Assembly (NCBI GenBank): GCA_050744245.1
Contig: JBOGGX010000021.1
Location: 1 to 36,110, forward strand
Length of the DNA: 36,110 nt
Reading direction: 5' to 3'
Source of the DNA: JBOGGX01 sp050744245
Lineage (GTDB): Bacteria; Actinomycetota; Acidimicrobiia; Acidimicrobiales; JBOGGX01
Position numbers and translations under genes: made by a program. Each line of letters opens with the position of its first letter. Position 1 is the first letter of the stretch. Below are positions 10,199 to 19,304 of the stretch, one piece after another. Below the pieces are notes generated by a model. The model worked only from the letters and a program-made list of their open reading frames with translations, was not told the origin of the DNA and ran no database searches.

Positions 10199-11067
10199 GC
10201 CCGGGCTCGGGGAGCCAAGGCGACGGACCGGGGCCCCTGCTGGAGGTGCGCGAGATCAGCCTGCGCTTCGGTGGGCTCGCCGCGTTGTCACAGGTGACCT
10301 TCGAGGTGTACCCGAACGAGCTGTTCGCCATCATCGGCCCGAACGGGGCGGGCAAGACGTCGATCTTCAACTGCCTCAACGGGGTCTACCACCCTCAGAG
10401 CGGCTCGATCATGCTGGACGGCACGGAGCTGATCGGGCCGCGGCCCACCCGGATCGCCCAGCTCGGCGTCGCCCGCACCTTCCAGAACCTGGGGTTGTTC
10501 ACCAACCTCAACGTCGTCGACAACCTCATGCTGGGCCGTCACCATCTGATGCGCACCGGGTTCCTGGCCGGCGCCGTGTGGCGGGGCCGGGCCCGCGGGG
10601 AGGAGATCACCCACCGCGGCCGGGTCGAGGAGATCATCGACCTCCTCGAGCTGGCCCCCCATCGCTACTCGCCCGTCGGCATCCTCCCGTACGGGGTGAA
10701 GAAGCGCATCGAGCTCGGGCGGGCGCTCGCCATGGACCCACGCCTGCTGCTGCTCGACGAGCCGGTGGCGGGGATGAACCTCGAGGAGACCGAGGACATG
10801 GCGCGGTACATCCTCGAGATCAAGGACCACACCGACATCGCCATGATCCTCGTCGAGCACGACATGCACATGGTGATGGACATCGCCGACCGGGTCATGG
10901 CCCTCGACTTCGGCGTCCCCATCGCCATCGGCCCACCCGATGAGGTGCAGCACGACGACAAGGTGATCGAGGCCTACCTCGGCCAACCCACGCCCGAGCT
11001 CGAGGCGCTCGAGGTCAGGGTGGAGGAGGAGTTGGAGGCCGAACTCGAAGGAGCCCGCGAGCCATGA
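10195..11067 (+). CDS. livG: Branched-chain-type ABC transporter ATPase LivG
   Basis: This is the LivG-type partner ATPase, 290 residues. Seen: Walker A GPNGAGKTS at 48-56, the LivG-type stretch GVARTFQNLGLF at about 91-102, Walker B LLLLDEP at 184-190 followed by VAGMNLEET, and VEHDMHMVMDIADRV with the switch histidine. The signature is the degenerate LPYGVKKRIEL form (164-174) found in actinobacterial LivG proteins rather than LSGGQ. The C-terminus is an acidic, probably coiled tail (ELEALEVRVEEELEAELEG), longer than in E. coli LivG. It overlaps livF (GTGA) and the ligase gene (ATGA), so translation is probably coupled. Confidence 0.92.
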   Translation: MSPGSGSQGDGPGPLLEVREISLRFGGLAALSQVTFEVYPNELFAIIGPNGAGKTSIFNCLNGVYHPQSGSIMLDGTELIGPRPTRIAQLGVARTFQNLGLFTNLNVVDNLMLGRHHLMRTGFLAGAVWRGRARGEEITHRGRVEEIIDLLELAPHRYSPVGILPYGVKKRIELGRALAMDPRLLLLDEPVAGMNLEETEDMARYILEIKDHTDIAMILVEHDMHMVMDIADRVMALDFGVPIAIGPPDEVQHDDKVIEAYLGQPTPELEALEVRVEEELEAELEGAREP

Positions 11068-12911
11068 CCACGACCGCAGCAACCTCTCCCCCGGCCGCGT
11101 CCGACGATCTCACCCTCCACTGGACGTCGCTGCCTGCGGCCCTGCTCGATCGAGCGGCCACCGAGCCGGCCAAGGTCGCGCTGCGGGAGAAGCGGCTGGG
11201 GCGCTGGCTCGAGTTCACCTGGAGCGACGTCGCCGGGCGGGTGGCCGCGGTCGGCATGGGGCTCCAGGCCCTTGGTGTGCAGCCGGGGGACCGGGTGGCC
11301 ATCCACTCGCAGAACCGGCCGGAATGGGTCGTCGCCGACATCGCCGTCCAGGGCGTCGGCGCGGTCAGCGTCGGCGTCTACCCGACCAGCCCCGCGGCCG
11401 AGGTCGAGTACCTGCTGGCCCACTCCGAGTCGGTCGTGCTCATCGCCGAGGACGAGGAACAGCTCGACAAGGCCTTTGCCGTGCGGGAGCGGTGCCCCAA
11501 CCTCCGCAAGGTGGTGGTGATCGACTCCCGTGGGGTGCGGGTGCTCGATGACAGCATGGTCATGACGTTCGCCGAGCTCGAGACCATGGGCCGACCCGAC
11601 GCTCCGACGTTCGCCGACGAGGTCGCCCGGGTCGGCCCGGACGACACCGCGATCATCGTCTACACATCGGGCACGACCGGCCGGCCCAAGGGTGCGATGC
11701 TCGCCCACTCCAACCTGCTGGCCGCGGCCGCCTCGACCCGGGTGACGTTCGGTGTGGCGACGAACGACGAGGTGCTGTCGTACCTTCCACTGTGCCATAT
11801 CGCCGAGCGTCTCATCTCGGTGGTCAACGGGATCTGCTCGGGGTACGTCGTCAACTTCGGCGAAGGCGGCGAGACATTCCTCACCGACCTCCGCGACGTC
11901 CAGCCCACCTTCTTCCTCGGCGTACCCCGTGTATGGGAGAAGATGATGGCGGGCGTCACCATCCGGATGCAGGACGCGGGCTGGCTCAAGCGCCAGATGT
12001 ACCGCTTCTGGAGCCGCCAGGGCGCACGGTTGGCCCGCAAGCGGTGGGTCGGGCGCATGTCACCGGTCGACTGGATCGTGAACGGCGTCGGCTGGCTGGT
12101 GCTGTACCGGTCGCTGCGGCGCAAGCTCGGCATGGGCCGGGTGCGGGGCGCGCTCTCCGGCGCCGCGCCGATCGCCCCCCAGGTGCTCGAGTGGCTGTGG
12201 TCGGTCGGCATCCCGGTCCGGGAGGGTTACGGCATGACCGAGAACACCGCCCTCGCCACCCTCACCCCGGCCGACGACATCCGCATCGGAAAGGTGGGGC
12301 GGGCGGTACCCGGCGCCGAGCTGCGGATCGCCCGCGACGGCGAGATCCTCACCCGTGGGCCGGGAACGTTCGTCGGCTATTTCAAGGACGAGGAGGCCAC
12401 CGCGGCGACGATCGACGCGGACGGCTGGCTCCACACCGGCGACGTCGGCGAGCTCGACGAGGACGGGTTCCTCGCGATCACCGACCGCAAGAAGGACATC
12501 TTGATCACCGCCGGCGGCAAGAACGTGAGCCCCTCCGAGATCGAGAACCGGCTGAAGGTGTCGCCGTTCGTGCGGGAGGCGATCGTGGTGGGTGACCAAC
12601 GCAAGTACCTCACCGCGCTCATCGGCATCGAGTCCGACACGGTCGCCAACTGGGCCACCCGTCGCCGCCTCGGCTTCACCACCTACGAGGACCTGTCGTC
12701 GAAGCCGGAGGTGGCCGACCTGGTGGGCGAGTGGGTCACGCAGGTCAACGGGGAGCTGGCCGGGGCCGAGCAGGTGAAGTACTTCAAGCTGCTGCCGAAG
12801 GAGCTCGACCACGAGGACGGCGAGCTGACCGCCACCCAGAAGGTGAAGCGGCGGGCGATCGAGCGCGAGTTCGGCCCCCTCATCGAGTCGATGTACGTGG
12901 GCGCGCCGTGA
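11064..12911 (+). CDS. Long-chain-type acyl-CoA ligase (FadD/AMP-binding) inside liv operon
   Basis: This 615-residue enzyme belongs to the AMP-binding family and is closest in layout to long-chain fatty-acid-CoA ligases. It activates a carboxylic acid with ATP to acyl-AMP and then acyl-CoA. Seen: the P-loop-like motif VYTSGTTGRPKG at about residues 198-209, the adenine-binding GYGMTENTALATL, and the hinge and ADP-forming region GWLHTGDVGELDEDGF then ITDRKKDILITAGGKNVSP. No signal peptide is seen. The gene overlaps both livG and livH, so the ligase is made with the importer, which suggests trapping of the imported acid as a CoA ester. Substrate class is uncertain (fatty, aromatic or steroid-derived acid). 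Confidence 0.9.
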   Translation: MTTTAATSPPAASDDLTLHWTSLPAALLDRAATEPAKVALREKRLGRWLEFTWSDVAGRVAAVGMGLQALGVQPGDRVAIHSQNRPEWVVADIAVQGVGAVSVGVYPTSPAAEVEYLLAHSESVVLIAEDEEQLDKAFAVRERCPNLRKVVVIDSRGVRVLDDSMVMTFAELETMGRPDAPTFADEVARVGPDDTAIIVYTSGTTGRPKGAMLAHSNLLAAAASTRVTFGVATNDEVLSYLPLCHIAERLISVVNGICSGYVVNFGEGGETFLTDLRDVQPTFFLGVPRVWEKMMAGVTIRMQDAGWLKRQMYRFWSRQGARLARKRWVGRMSPVDWIVNGVGWLVLYRSLRRKLGMGRVRGALSGAAPIAPQVLEWLWSVGIPVREGYGMTENTALATLTPADDIRIGKVGRAVPGAELRIARDGEILTRGPGTFVGYFKDEEATAATIDADGWLHTGDVGELDEDGFLAITDRKKDILITAGGKNVSPSEIENRLKVSPFVREAIVVGDQRKYLTALIGIESDTVANWATRRRLGFTTYEDLSSKPEVADLVGEWVTQVNGELAGAEQVKYFKLLPKELDHEDGELTATQKVKRRAIEREFGPLIESMYVGAP

Positions 12912-13834
12912 CCACCTTTCTGCAACTGCTGGTGGCCGGGCTCGCCATCGGCGCCCAGTTCGCGCTCATCGTGCTCGGCTTCGTGGTGATCTACCGGGCG
13001 ACCGGCGTCATCAACTTCGCCCAGGGCGCCTTCGTGCTGCTCGGCGCCTACTTTGCGTACAACGCCATCAACAGGTGGGGCCTGCCGTTCTTCGTCGCCG
13101 TGCCGATCGCGATGATCGGGTGCGCCGTGGTCGGCGTGCTCGTCGAGCTGCTCATCCTCCGGCGCATGATCGGCCAACCCGTGTACGCGGTCATCATGAT
13201 CACGATCGGGCTCCTCATCATCCTGCAGGAGGTCCCGACCATGATCTGGGGCGGCGACAACCTCGTGCTCGGTGACCCGTGGGGCACCGAGTCGCTGACG
13301 GCCGGCGGCGTGGTGATCGAGTCGAAGAACCTGGCCACGATCGTCATGGCCGGGGTGGTGCTGGCCGGTTTCTTCCTGCTGTTCCGCTACAGCCGGATCG
13401 GGATCGCCATGCGGGCCACCGCCCTCGACCAGGAGGTCGCCCTGGCCCAGGGCATCAGCGTGCGCCGGGTGTTCGCGGTGTCGTGGGCGATCGCGGGGGC
13501 GGTCGGTGCGCTGGCGGGCGTCACCGCGGCCGCGGGCGCGGCGGCCAACGTCCAGCCCGCCCTCGGCTTCGTCGCCCTGGTCGCCTTCCCAGCCATGATC
13601 CTCGGCGGGCTCGACTCGCCGCTCGGTGCGGTGATCGGCGGGGCGATCATCGGCGTCACCCAGACCCTCACCCAGGGATGGGTCACGGGTGTCTTGGACT
13701 TCGGCTGGCTTCCGTCGGCGCCCGAGTGGCTGGGGGACGGGTTCGAGGACGTCATGCCGTACCTGGTCATGATCGTCATCCTGATGGTTCGGCCCTTCGG
13801 GCTGTTCGGAACCAAGGAGGTGCGCCGGATCTGA
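12908..13834 (+). CDS. livH: Branched-chain-type ABC transporter permease LivH
   Basis: This is a 308-residue membrane permease of the LivH type, with about eight hydrophobic helices. Seen: the start LLVAGLAIGAQFALIVLGFVV, the family stretch GVINFAQGAFVLLGAY, and the cytoplasmic loop RYSRIGIAMRATALDQEVALAQGISVRR, which contacts the ATPases. Start GTG 12908 overlaps the ligase stop (GTGA). A longer open frame reaches back to 12731, but that part lies inside the ligase gene and is not protein-like. The stop overlaps the livM ATG by one base. Confidence 0.92.
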   Translation: MTTFLQLLVAGLAIGAQFALIVLGFVVIYRATGVINFAQGAFVLLGAYFAYNAINRWGLPFFVAVPIAMIGCAVVGVLVELLILRRMIGQPVYAVIMITIGLLIILQEVPTMIWGGDNLVLGDPWGTESLTAGGVVIESKNLATIVMAGVVLAGFFLLFRYSRIGIAMRATALDQEVALAQGISVRRVFAVSWAIAGAVGALAGVTAAAGAAANVQPALGFVALVAFPAMILGGLDSPLGAVIGGAIIGVTQTLTQGWVTGVLDFGWLPSAPEWLGDGFEDVMPYLVMIVILMVRPFGLFGTKEVRRI

Positions 13835-14973
13835 TGGCCGTACCGACTGCCCTGGCTGTCCGGCGCTCGTCGCGCAATCCCGGGATGCTCGTCGACTACG
13901 CCGACGACCTCCGGCTGTTCCCATCGCTCCTCACCAAGCTGGCCGCCCTCGCCCTCGTGGTCGTCTGGGTGGTCACCCCGCTCAGCCTGACCGACTACCC
14001 GCTCAACATCCTCGGCTACGCCGGGGTCGCCGCCATCGGCGCCATCGGGCTCAACCTGCTGATCGGCTACACCGGCCAGGTGTCGCTGGGCCACGGCTTC
14101 TTCGTGGCGGTCGGCGGCTACGTCGTTGCCTACCTCGGGGCCGAGCTGGGCCTGCCGCTGGTGGTCTGGCTGCCGGCGGCGGCCCTGATCGGAGCCCTGC
14201 TCGGCAGCGCGATCGGGCCCTTCGCCCTCCGGCTGCGCGGCAACTACCTGGTCATCGTGACGCTCGGCCTCCTCTTCGTCGGCCGGTACGTGTTCGACAA
14301 CTGGGACTCGGTCACGGGCGGCGGCACCGGGGTGGCGGCCACCGGCGCCCTTCCGACGCTCGACGCCCCCACCTTTGAGCTGTTCGGGTCGACCTTCACC
14401 GACGATCAGGGGTTCTTCTGGCTGATCTGGTTCTTCGCCGGCGTGGTCGCCCTGCTGGCCAAGAACATCGTCCGCTCCCGGCCGGGTCGAGCCATGCAGG
14501 CGATCCGCGACCGCGACCTCGCCGCCGAGGTCGTCGGCGTGAGCCTGGCCCGCTACAAGATCGGGGCGTTCGCCTGGTCGAGCGCGTTCGCGGCGGTGGC
14601 CGGTGCGCTCTACGGCGTGCTCGAGGGGTTCGTGAACTGGGTCGACCCGCCCACGCGGATGCTGCTGCTGTCGATCCAGTACCTCGCCATCGTCATCATC
14701 GGCGGCGTCGGGACGATCTACGGCGCGGTGCTGGGGGCGCTGCTGGTGGGCTCGCTGCCGCAGATCATCCAGACCTTGAGCCTCAACACCGACCTCCCGT
14801 TCGTCTCCGGCGACGCCGGCGGACAGGCCGGCTTCATCGAGGTGGCGGCCCTGAACAACGCCATCTACGGCCTCCTCATCATCGTCTTCCTCATCGTCGA
14901 ACCCCACGGTCTGGCTGCGGTCTGGCGCCGCATCAAGACGTGGTTCCTGTCGTGGCCGTTCTCCTACTCGTGA
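13834..14973 (+). CDS. livM: Branched-chain-type ABC transporter permease LivM
   Basis: This is the second permease, 379 residues, with about eight to ten helices. Seen: the conserved LivM stretch IGLNLLIGYTGQVSLGHGFFVAVGGY, the loop RPGRAMQAIRDRDLAAEVVGVSLARYKIGAF for ATPase docking, and IVIIGGVGTIYGAVLGA. A segment between helices (about residues 160-200, GGGTGVAATGALPTLDAPTFELFG) is an expected exported loop. ATG 13834 is shared as TGATG with the livH stop. A longer frame upstream to 13279 is a shadow of livH. Confidence 0.92.
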   Translation: MAVPTALAVRRSSRNPGMLVDYADDLRLFPSLLTKLAALALVVVWVVTPLSLTDYPLNILGYAGVAAIGAIGLNLLIGYTGQVSLGHGFFVAVGGYVVAYLGAELGLPLVVWLPAAALIGALLGSAIGPFALRLRGNYLVIVTLGLLFVGRYVFDNWDSVTGGGTGVAATGALPTLDAPTFELFGSTFTDDQGFFWLIWFFAGVVALLAKNIVRSRPGRAMQAIRDRDLAAEVVGVSLARYKIGAFAWSSAFAAVAGALYGVLEGFVNWVDPPTRMLLLSIQYLAIVIIGGVGTIYGAVLGALLVGSLPQIIQTLSLNTDLPFVSGDAGGQAGFIEVAALNNAIYGLLIIVFLIVEPHGLAAVWRRIKTWFLSWPFSYS

Positions 14974-14998
14974 CCGAATGACCTACCAGGGGGTATTC

Positions 14999-16291
14999 AT
15001 GAACCACAGCAAGCTCTTCCGGCTGCTCGCTCTGTTCTTCGTGCTGCTGTTGCTGGCCGCCGGGTGCGGCCGGGGCGACGACGACGACGCCGAGTCCGAA
15101 GGCGAGGAGGGAACCGAGGCGGCGGAGGTGCAGCCGGGTCCGGGCTTCGACGGCACCACCATCACGCTAGGCATCGTGACGCCCCAAACCGGCCCGGTGA
15201 CGATCATCGGCGACCCGCTCACCCGCGGCAACGAGGTGTACTTCGAGTACGTCAATGAGGAGCTGGGCGGCGTGGCCGGGAAGTACCCGATCGAGACGCT
15301 GGCCGTCGACTCGCGCTACGACCCCACCACCGGCGTGCAGCAGTACAACGCGATCAAGGATCAGGTGGTGATGTTCGCCCAGATGCTCGGCACGCCGATC
15401 GTGAACGCCGCGCTCGAGCAGCTGAAGGCCGACAACATCATCGCCGCGCCCGCGTCCCTTGATGCCTTCTGGGTGAGGGAGCAGAACCTGTTGCCCATCG
15501 GCGGGCCCTACCAGGTCCAGGCCATCAACGCCATGAGCTGGTACCTCACCGAGGGGGGCGGGGAAGGCAGCACGATCTGCTTCGCCGGCCACGATGACCC
15601 GTACGGCGACGCCGGGTTCGAAGGCATGGAGTTCGCGTCGGGCGAGCTCGAATTCGACATCGCGGCGGAGGCCAGGTTCAGCTCGACCGACACCGACTTC
15701 ACCGCCCCCGTCCAGCAGCTCCAGGCCGCCCAGTGCGAGGCCGTCTTCCTCACCGCCACCCCGACCACCGCCGGGGGCATCATGGGCAAGGCGGCCACGT
15801 CCGGCTTCGCGCCGCAGTGGATCGGGCAGTCGCCCACGTGGATCGGAGCGTTCACGGCGTCGCCGTTGCTGCCGTACCTCCAGGAGAACTTCGTGCTCGC
15901 CGCCGAGGGCACCGAGTGGGGGGACATGTCGATCGAGGGCATGCAGCAGATGCTCGAGCACGTCGAGGCGTACGCCCCCGATCAGCAGCCCGACATCTAC
16001 TTCACGTTCGGCTACGCCCAGGCGTGGGCCGTCCACCAGTTGCTGGAACAGGCGGTCGAGCTCGGTGATCTCGGCCGCGACGGGATGATCGAGGCGATCA
16101 ACTCGATCGAGACGCTGACCTTCGGCGACCTGTTCGGCGACTACCCGTACGGCCTGCCCGAGGACCGCGACCCGCCGCGTCGCAGCTCGATCTTCTCGGT
16201 CGACCCGGCTGCGCCGGGCGGGCTCAGCCTCGTCGTCGGCGACATCGAATCGGACGCGGCCCAGGCCTACGTCTTCCCGGCCGAGGCCTGA
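14999..16291 (+). CDS. Branched-chain-type ABC transporter substrate-binding lipoprotein LivK
   Basis: This is a periplasmic-binding-like lipoprotein (peripla_BP_6 type), 430 residues, that delivers the substrate to LivHM. It begins with a signal peptide (KLFRLLALFFVLLLLAAGC) with lipobox LAAGC, then an acidic linker (GRGDDDDAESEGEEG), then the binding domain (GIVTPQTGPVTIIGDPLTRGNEVYF...). ATG 14999 is chosen because GGGGG lies about 6 nt before it; an upstream GTG/ATG region from 14978 would add seven residues before the signal. It is the last gene of the livFG-fadD-livHMK operon, 25 nt after livM. The ligand cannot be read from sequence. Confidence 0.9.
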   Translation: MNHSKLFRLLALFFVLLLLAAGCGRGDDDDAESEGEEGTEAAEVQPGPGFDGTTITLGIVTPQTGPVTIIGDPLTRGNEVYFEYVNEELGGVAGKYPIETLAVDSRYDPTTGVQQYNAIKDQVVMFAQMLGTPIVNAALEQLKADNIIAAPASLDAFWVREQNLLPIGGPYQVQAINAMSWYLTEGGGEGSTICFAGHDDPYGDAGFEGMEFASGELEFDIAAEARFSSTDTDFTAPVQQLQAAQCEAVFLTATPTTAGGIMGKAATSGFAPQWIGQSPTWIGAFTASPLLPYLQENFVLAAEGTEWGDMSIEGMQQMLEHVEAYAPDQQPDIYFTFGYAQAWAVHQLLEQAVELGDLGRDGMIEAINSIETLTFGDLFGDYPYGLPEDRDPPRRSSIFSVDPAAPGGLSLVVGDIESDAAQAYVFPAEA

Positions 16292-16328
16292 AGGCCGGCG
16301 AGGCACCAGCTCGGCCACCAGACAACCG

Positions 16329-16345
16329 GAGCCGGCCGGCGGCTC
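16329..16345. terminator. Possible bidirectional hairpin between convergent livK and FAD oxidase genes
   Basis: GAGCCG and CGGCTC form a 6-bp stem around a 5-nt loop between two convergent gene ends. No T-run follows on either strand, so this is only a weak candidate for a terminator. Confidence 0.25.
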
Positions 16346-16374
16346 GAGCGGATGAGCACGATGTGCCGTCCGAC

Positions 16375-17802
16375 TCAGCTGCCTGGCCGGCTGTCTGGTA
16401 CCGGCAGGACGACGCCGGGGTTGAGCAGCCAGTCGGGGTCGAGCGCCCGCTTCACGGCCACCATGGCGGCCAGTTCCTCCCTCGAACGGGTGAGCGGCAA
16501 CCATCGCACCTTGGCCTGGCCGACGCCGTGCTCGGCCCCGATGCTCCCGCCGAACCGGGCGACGAGGCCAAGGACCGCGGCGGTGACATCCTCCCAGCGG
16601 TCCTCCGCCCCGAGCAGGTTGACATGGAGGTTGCCCTCGGCCAGGTGACCGAAGACCACGAGCCGCCCTTCGGGTGCCACGTCGGCGACGTTCGGGCGCA
16701 GCTCGTGCTCGAACTCGGCGACCACCGGCAGCGGCACGGCGACGTCGAGCTTCAGCGGCACCCCGGCCAGGTTGATCGCTTCGCTCAAGGCCTCGCGGTA
16801 GCCCCAGAGCGCGGCCCGTCGAGGCCCGTCGCCGGCGATGGCGGCGTCGAGCAGGCCGTCGACGTCCTCGAGCGCCGACGCCAAGGCCTCCGTCGGATCG
16901 TCCGGGCCGGCGCACTCGACGAGGAGGTACGACGGATGGGTGGCGGCGAACGGCCGGGGCCGCCCGAACAGGTCGCACACCAGGTCGAGACCGTCGGCGT
17001 CGAACAACTCGGCCGCCTCGAGGTCGGGTCGGCGCCGGCGCAGCGTCCGCAGGAGCCGCACCGCGGCCTGGGTCCCGTCGACGGCGAGCAGCGCGACCAC
17101 GCGGTCGGTCAGGTGGGGCACGAGCCGAAGCCGCACGCGGGTCACCGCACCCAGCGTCCCCTCGCTGCCGACGAGGAGCGACGTGATGTCGAACCCGGCG
17201 CTGTCCTTGGCCAGCCCCGACATGCGCCGGACCACCCGGCCGTTGGCCAGCACGGCCTCCAGCCCGAGCACCTGGGCCCGAGCCGGGCCGTGCCTGATGA
17301 CCCGCTCGCCGCCGGCGTTGGTGGCCACGATTCCTCCCAGGGTGGCGCTGTCCCGGGCGGCCAGGTCGATCGCGACGTCGAGGCCGACGGCGCGGGCGTG
17401 GGCCTGCGCTCGGGCCAACGTGACCCCCGCCCCGCCGACCAGCTGGGCGGTGTCGACGTCGACCGGATCGAGGCCGTCGAGCCGTCGGAGGCTGAGCACC
17501 ACCTCGCCGTCCCGAGGGACGCCCCCGCCGACCAGGCCGGTGTTCCCACCCTGGGCCACGATGGGCGCCCGGGCTTCGGCGCAGACGGCCACCACCGCAG
17601 CCACCTCCTCGGTGGAGGCCGGGCGGACCACGAGCCGGGCTCGACCCCTCCACCGGCCGGTCCAGTCGACGGTGTACGGCGCCATTACCTCGGGCTCGGT
17701 CAGCACGTGGGCCCGGCCGACGATGGCCAGCAGCTCGGCGGCCAGTGGATCCGGATCAGGATCGCGGCCAGACCCGATGGGCATACCCTGGCGCGACGCC
17801 AT
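16375..17802 (-). CDS. FAD-binding oxidase of GlcD/D-lactate dehydrogenase type
   Basis: This 475-residue protein is a vanillyl-alcohol-oxidase-family flavoenzyme of the GlcD / D-lactate or D-2-hydroxyglutarate dehydrogenase type, oxidising a 2-hydroxy acid to a 2-oxo acid. Seen: the FAD pyrophosphate loop GGNTGLVGG at 85-93, ATLGGIVATNAGG, GSEGTLGAVTRV, and the C-terminal cap motifs FGHLAEGNLHVNLLG and IGAEHGVGQAK. No membrane segment is visible. The start could be ATG 17802 or ATG 17784. The latter gives a more typical N-terminus and leaves room for the divergent promoter (TACCCT, 17784-17789). The exact hydroxy acid is unknown; the aldehyde dehydrogenase divergent from it may act in the same route. 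Confidence 0.88.
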   Translation of the reverse strand: MASRQGMPIGSGRDPDPDPLAAELLAIVGRAHVLTEPEVMAPYTVDWTGRWRGRARLVVRPASTEEVAAVVAVCAEARAPIVAQGGNTGLVGGGVPRDGEVVLSLRRLDGLDPVDVDTAQLVGGAGVTLARAQAHARAVGLDVAIDLAARDSATLGGIVATNAGGERVIRHGPARAQVLGLEAVLANGRVVRRMSGLAKDSAGFDITSLLVGSEGTLGAVTRVRLRLVPHLTDRVVALLAVDGTQAAVRLLRTLRRRRPDLEAAELFDADGLDLVCDLFGRPRPFAATHPSYLLVECAGPDDPTEALASALEDVDGLLDAAIAGDGPRRAALWGYREALSEAINLAGVPLKLDVAVPLPVVAEFEHELRPNVADVAPEGRLVVFGHLAEGNLHVNLLGAEDRWEDVTAAVLGLVARFGGSIGAEHGVGQAKVRWLPLTRSREELAAMVAVKRALDPDWLLNPGVVLPVPDSRPGS

Positions 17803-17820
17803 CAGGAGGGAGCAGAACCG

Positions 17821-19287
17821 GTGCTCAGCGCGCGTGAGTCCGAGGTACTGGAGTCGGTGCCGACCGATGTCTTCATCGGTGGAGTTTGGCAGTCGGCGGC
17901 GACCGGGGGGCGGTTCGCCGTCGAGGACCCGTCAACCGAAGCCACCCTGGTCGAGGTGGCCGATGCCGGGCCCGACGAGGCCAACGCCGCCCTCGACGCC
18001 GCGGTCGAGGCCCAGCCGTCGTGGGCGGCGACGGCGCCCAGGGAACGATCGCAGATCCTGCGCCGCGCCTTCGAGCTGTTGATCGAGCGGTCAGATGTCA
18101 TCGCCACGTTGATCACGCTCGAGATGGGCAAGTCGATCGCGGAGTCGAAGGCCGAGGTCGCCTACGGCGCCGAGTTCCTGCGCTGGTTCTCGGAGGAGGC
18201 CGTCCGCATCAGGGGCATGTACATGGCCTCTCCTGCGAGAGACGGACGATTGCTGACCACGCGCCAACCGGTCGGGCCGTGCCTGCTCATCACGCCGTGG
18301 AACTTCCCGCTGGCCATGGCCGCCCGCAAGTTGGGGCCGGCCTTCGCCGCGGGCTGCACCACCGTGGTCAAGCCGGCCCAGCTGACGCCGCTCACCACGT
18401 TGGCGTTCGCCGCCATCCTGGAGGAGGCTGGCCTCCCCGCCGGGGTCTGCAACGTGATCACCACCACCCGCTCGGGAGCGACCGTCGGGCCGGTCATGGC
18501 CGACCGCCGGCTGCGGAAGCTCTCGTTCACCGGGTCGACCGAGGTAGGCCAGAAGCTGATGGCCCAGGCCGCCGACAATCTGCTGCGCATCTCGCTCGAG
18601 CTGGGGGGCAACGCGCCGTTCATCGTGCTCGACGACGCCGACCTCGACGCCGCCGTCAATGGCGCCGCCATCGCCAAGATGCGCAACATCGGACAGTCGT
18701 GCGTCGCCGCCAACCGGTTCCTCGTCCACGAGTCGCGGGCCGCCGAGTTCACCGACCGGCTGGCCGATCGGCTGCGGGGGATGAGGCTCGGGCGGGGGAC
18801 GGCGCAGGGCGTCGATGTTGGGCCGCTCATCAACGCCGACGCCAGGAAGAAGGTCGTCGAGCTGGTCGACGATGCGGTCGACCACGGCGCCAGGCTCGTT
18901 CTCGGCGGGCACGCCCCTGACGGCCCCGGGTACTTCTACGAGCCCACCGTGTTGGCCGACGTCCCCGCCGACGCCCGCTGCCAGACGGAGGAGATCTTCG
19001 GACCGGTGGCGCCGGTGCGCAGCATCGGCACCAACGAGGAGGCCATCGCCGCGGCCAACGACACCGAGTACGGCCTGGTCGCCTACCTGTACACCCGCGA
19101 CGTCGCTCGGGCGCTCGAGACCTGCGAGGCGCTCGAGGCCGGCATGGTCGGCCTCAACCGGGGACTCGTCAGCAACCCGGCCGGGCCTTTCGGCGGCGTG
19201 AAGCACTCCGGGCTCGGACGGGAGGGCGGCGCCGAGGGCATCGAGGAGTACCTCGCGGTCAAGTACGTCGCCGTCGACCTGTCGTAG
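17821..19287 (+). CDS. Aldehyde dehydrogenase, succinate-semialdehyde dehydrogenase-like
   Basis: This is an NAD(P)-dependent aldehyde dehydrogenase of 488 residues, normal length, oxidising an aldehyde to the acid. Seen: cofactor motif TPWNFPLA near residue 158, Gly-rich FTGSTEVG, the general-base Glu in LELGG (E260), the catalytic Cys in GQSC (C294), and EEIFGPVAPV. The overall pattern resembles GabD-type succinate-semialdehyde dehydrogenases, with GLVSNPAGPFGGVKHSGLGREGG near the C-terminus. GTG 17821 is preceded by AGGAGGG 10 nt upstream. The open frame extends far upstream to 16363, but that part is antisense to the FAD oxidase gene. A thioesterase gene follows after 17 nt. Confidence 0.9.
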   Translation: MLSARESEVLESVPTDVFIGGVWQSAATGGRFAVEDPSTEATLVEVADAGPDEANAALDAAVEAQPSWAATAPRERSQILRRAFELLIERSDVIATLITLEMGKSIAESKAEVAYGAEFLRWFSEEAVRIRGMYMASPARDGRLLTTRQPVGPCLLITPWNFPLAMAARKLGPAFAAGCTTVVKPAQLTPLTTLAFAAILEEAGLPAGVCNVITTTRSGATVGPVMADRRLRKLSFTGSTEVGQKLMAQAADNLLRISLELGGNAPFIVLDDADLDAAVNGAAIAKMRNIGQSCVAANRFLVHESRAAEFTDRLADRLRGMRLGRGTAQGVDVGPLINADARKKVVELVDDAVDHGARLVLGGHAPDGPGYFYEPTVLADVPADARCQTEEIFGPVAPVRSIGTNEEAIAAANDTEYGLVAYLYTRDVARALETCEALEAGMVGLNRGLVSNPAGPFGGVKHSGLGREGGAEGIEEYLAVKYVAVDLS

Positions 19288-19304
19288 GGCCCGGGCGCGT
19301 CATC

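Noticed and set aside
10675..10710. LivG ABC signature reads LPYGVKKRIEL instead of LSGGQ, possible defective ATPase
   Set aside because: This degenerate form is usual in LivG proteins, and the partner LivF has LSGGE.
11064..12911. FadD-type ligase as the missing CoA ligase of the anthranilate cluster
   Set aside because: It is 13 kb away, in another operon, and has the layout of long-chain acyl-CoA ligases rather than benzoate/anthranilate-CoA ligases.
13387..14907. 506-codon minus-strand frame opposite livH/livM
   Set aside because: Composition is typical of the antisense of membrane-protein genes (Asp/Glu/Gln-rich); no start signal or family motif.
15167..17653. 828-codon open frame on the minus strand
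   Set aside because: It is Gly/Arg/Pro-rich and antisense to livK and out of frame within the FAD oxidase gene; it is a GC-driven shadow frame.
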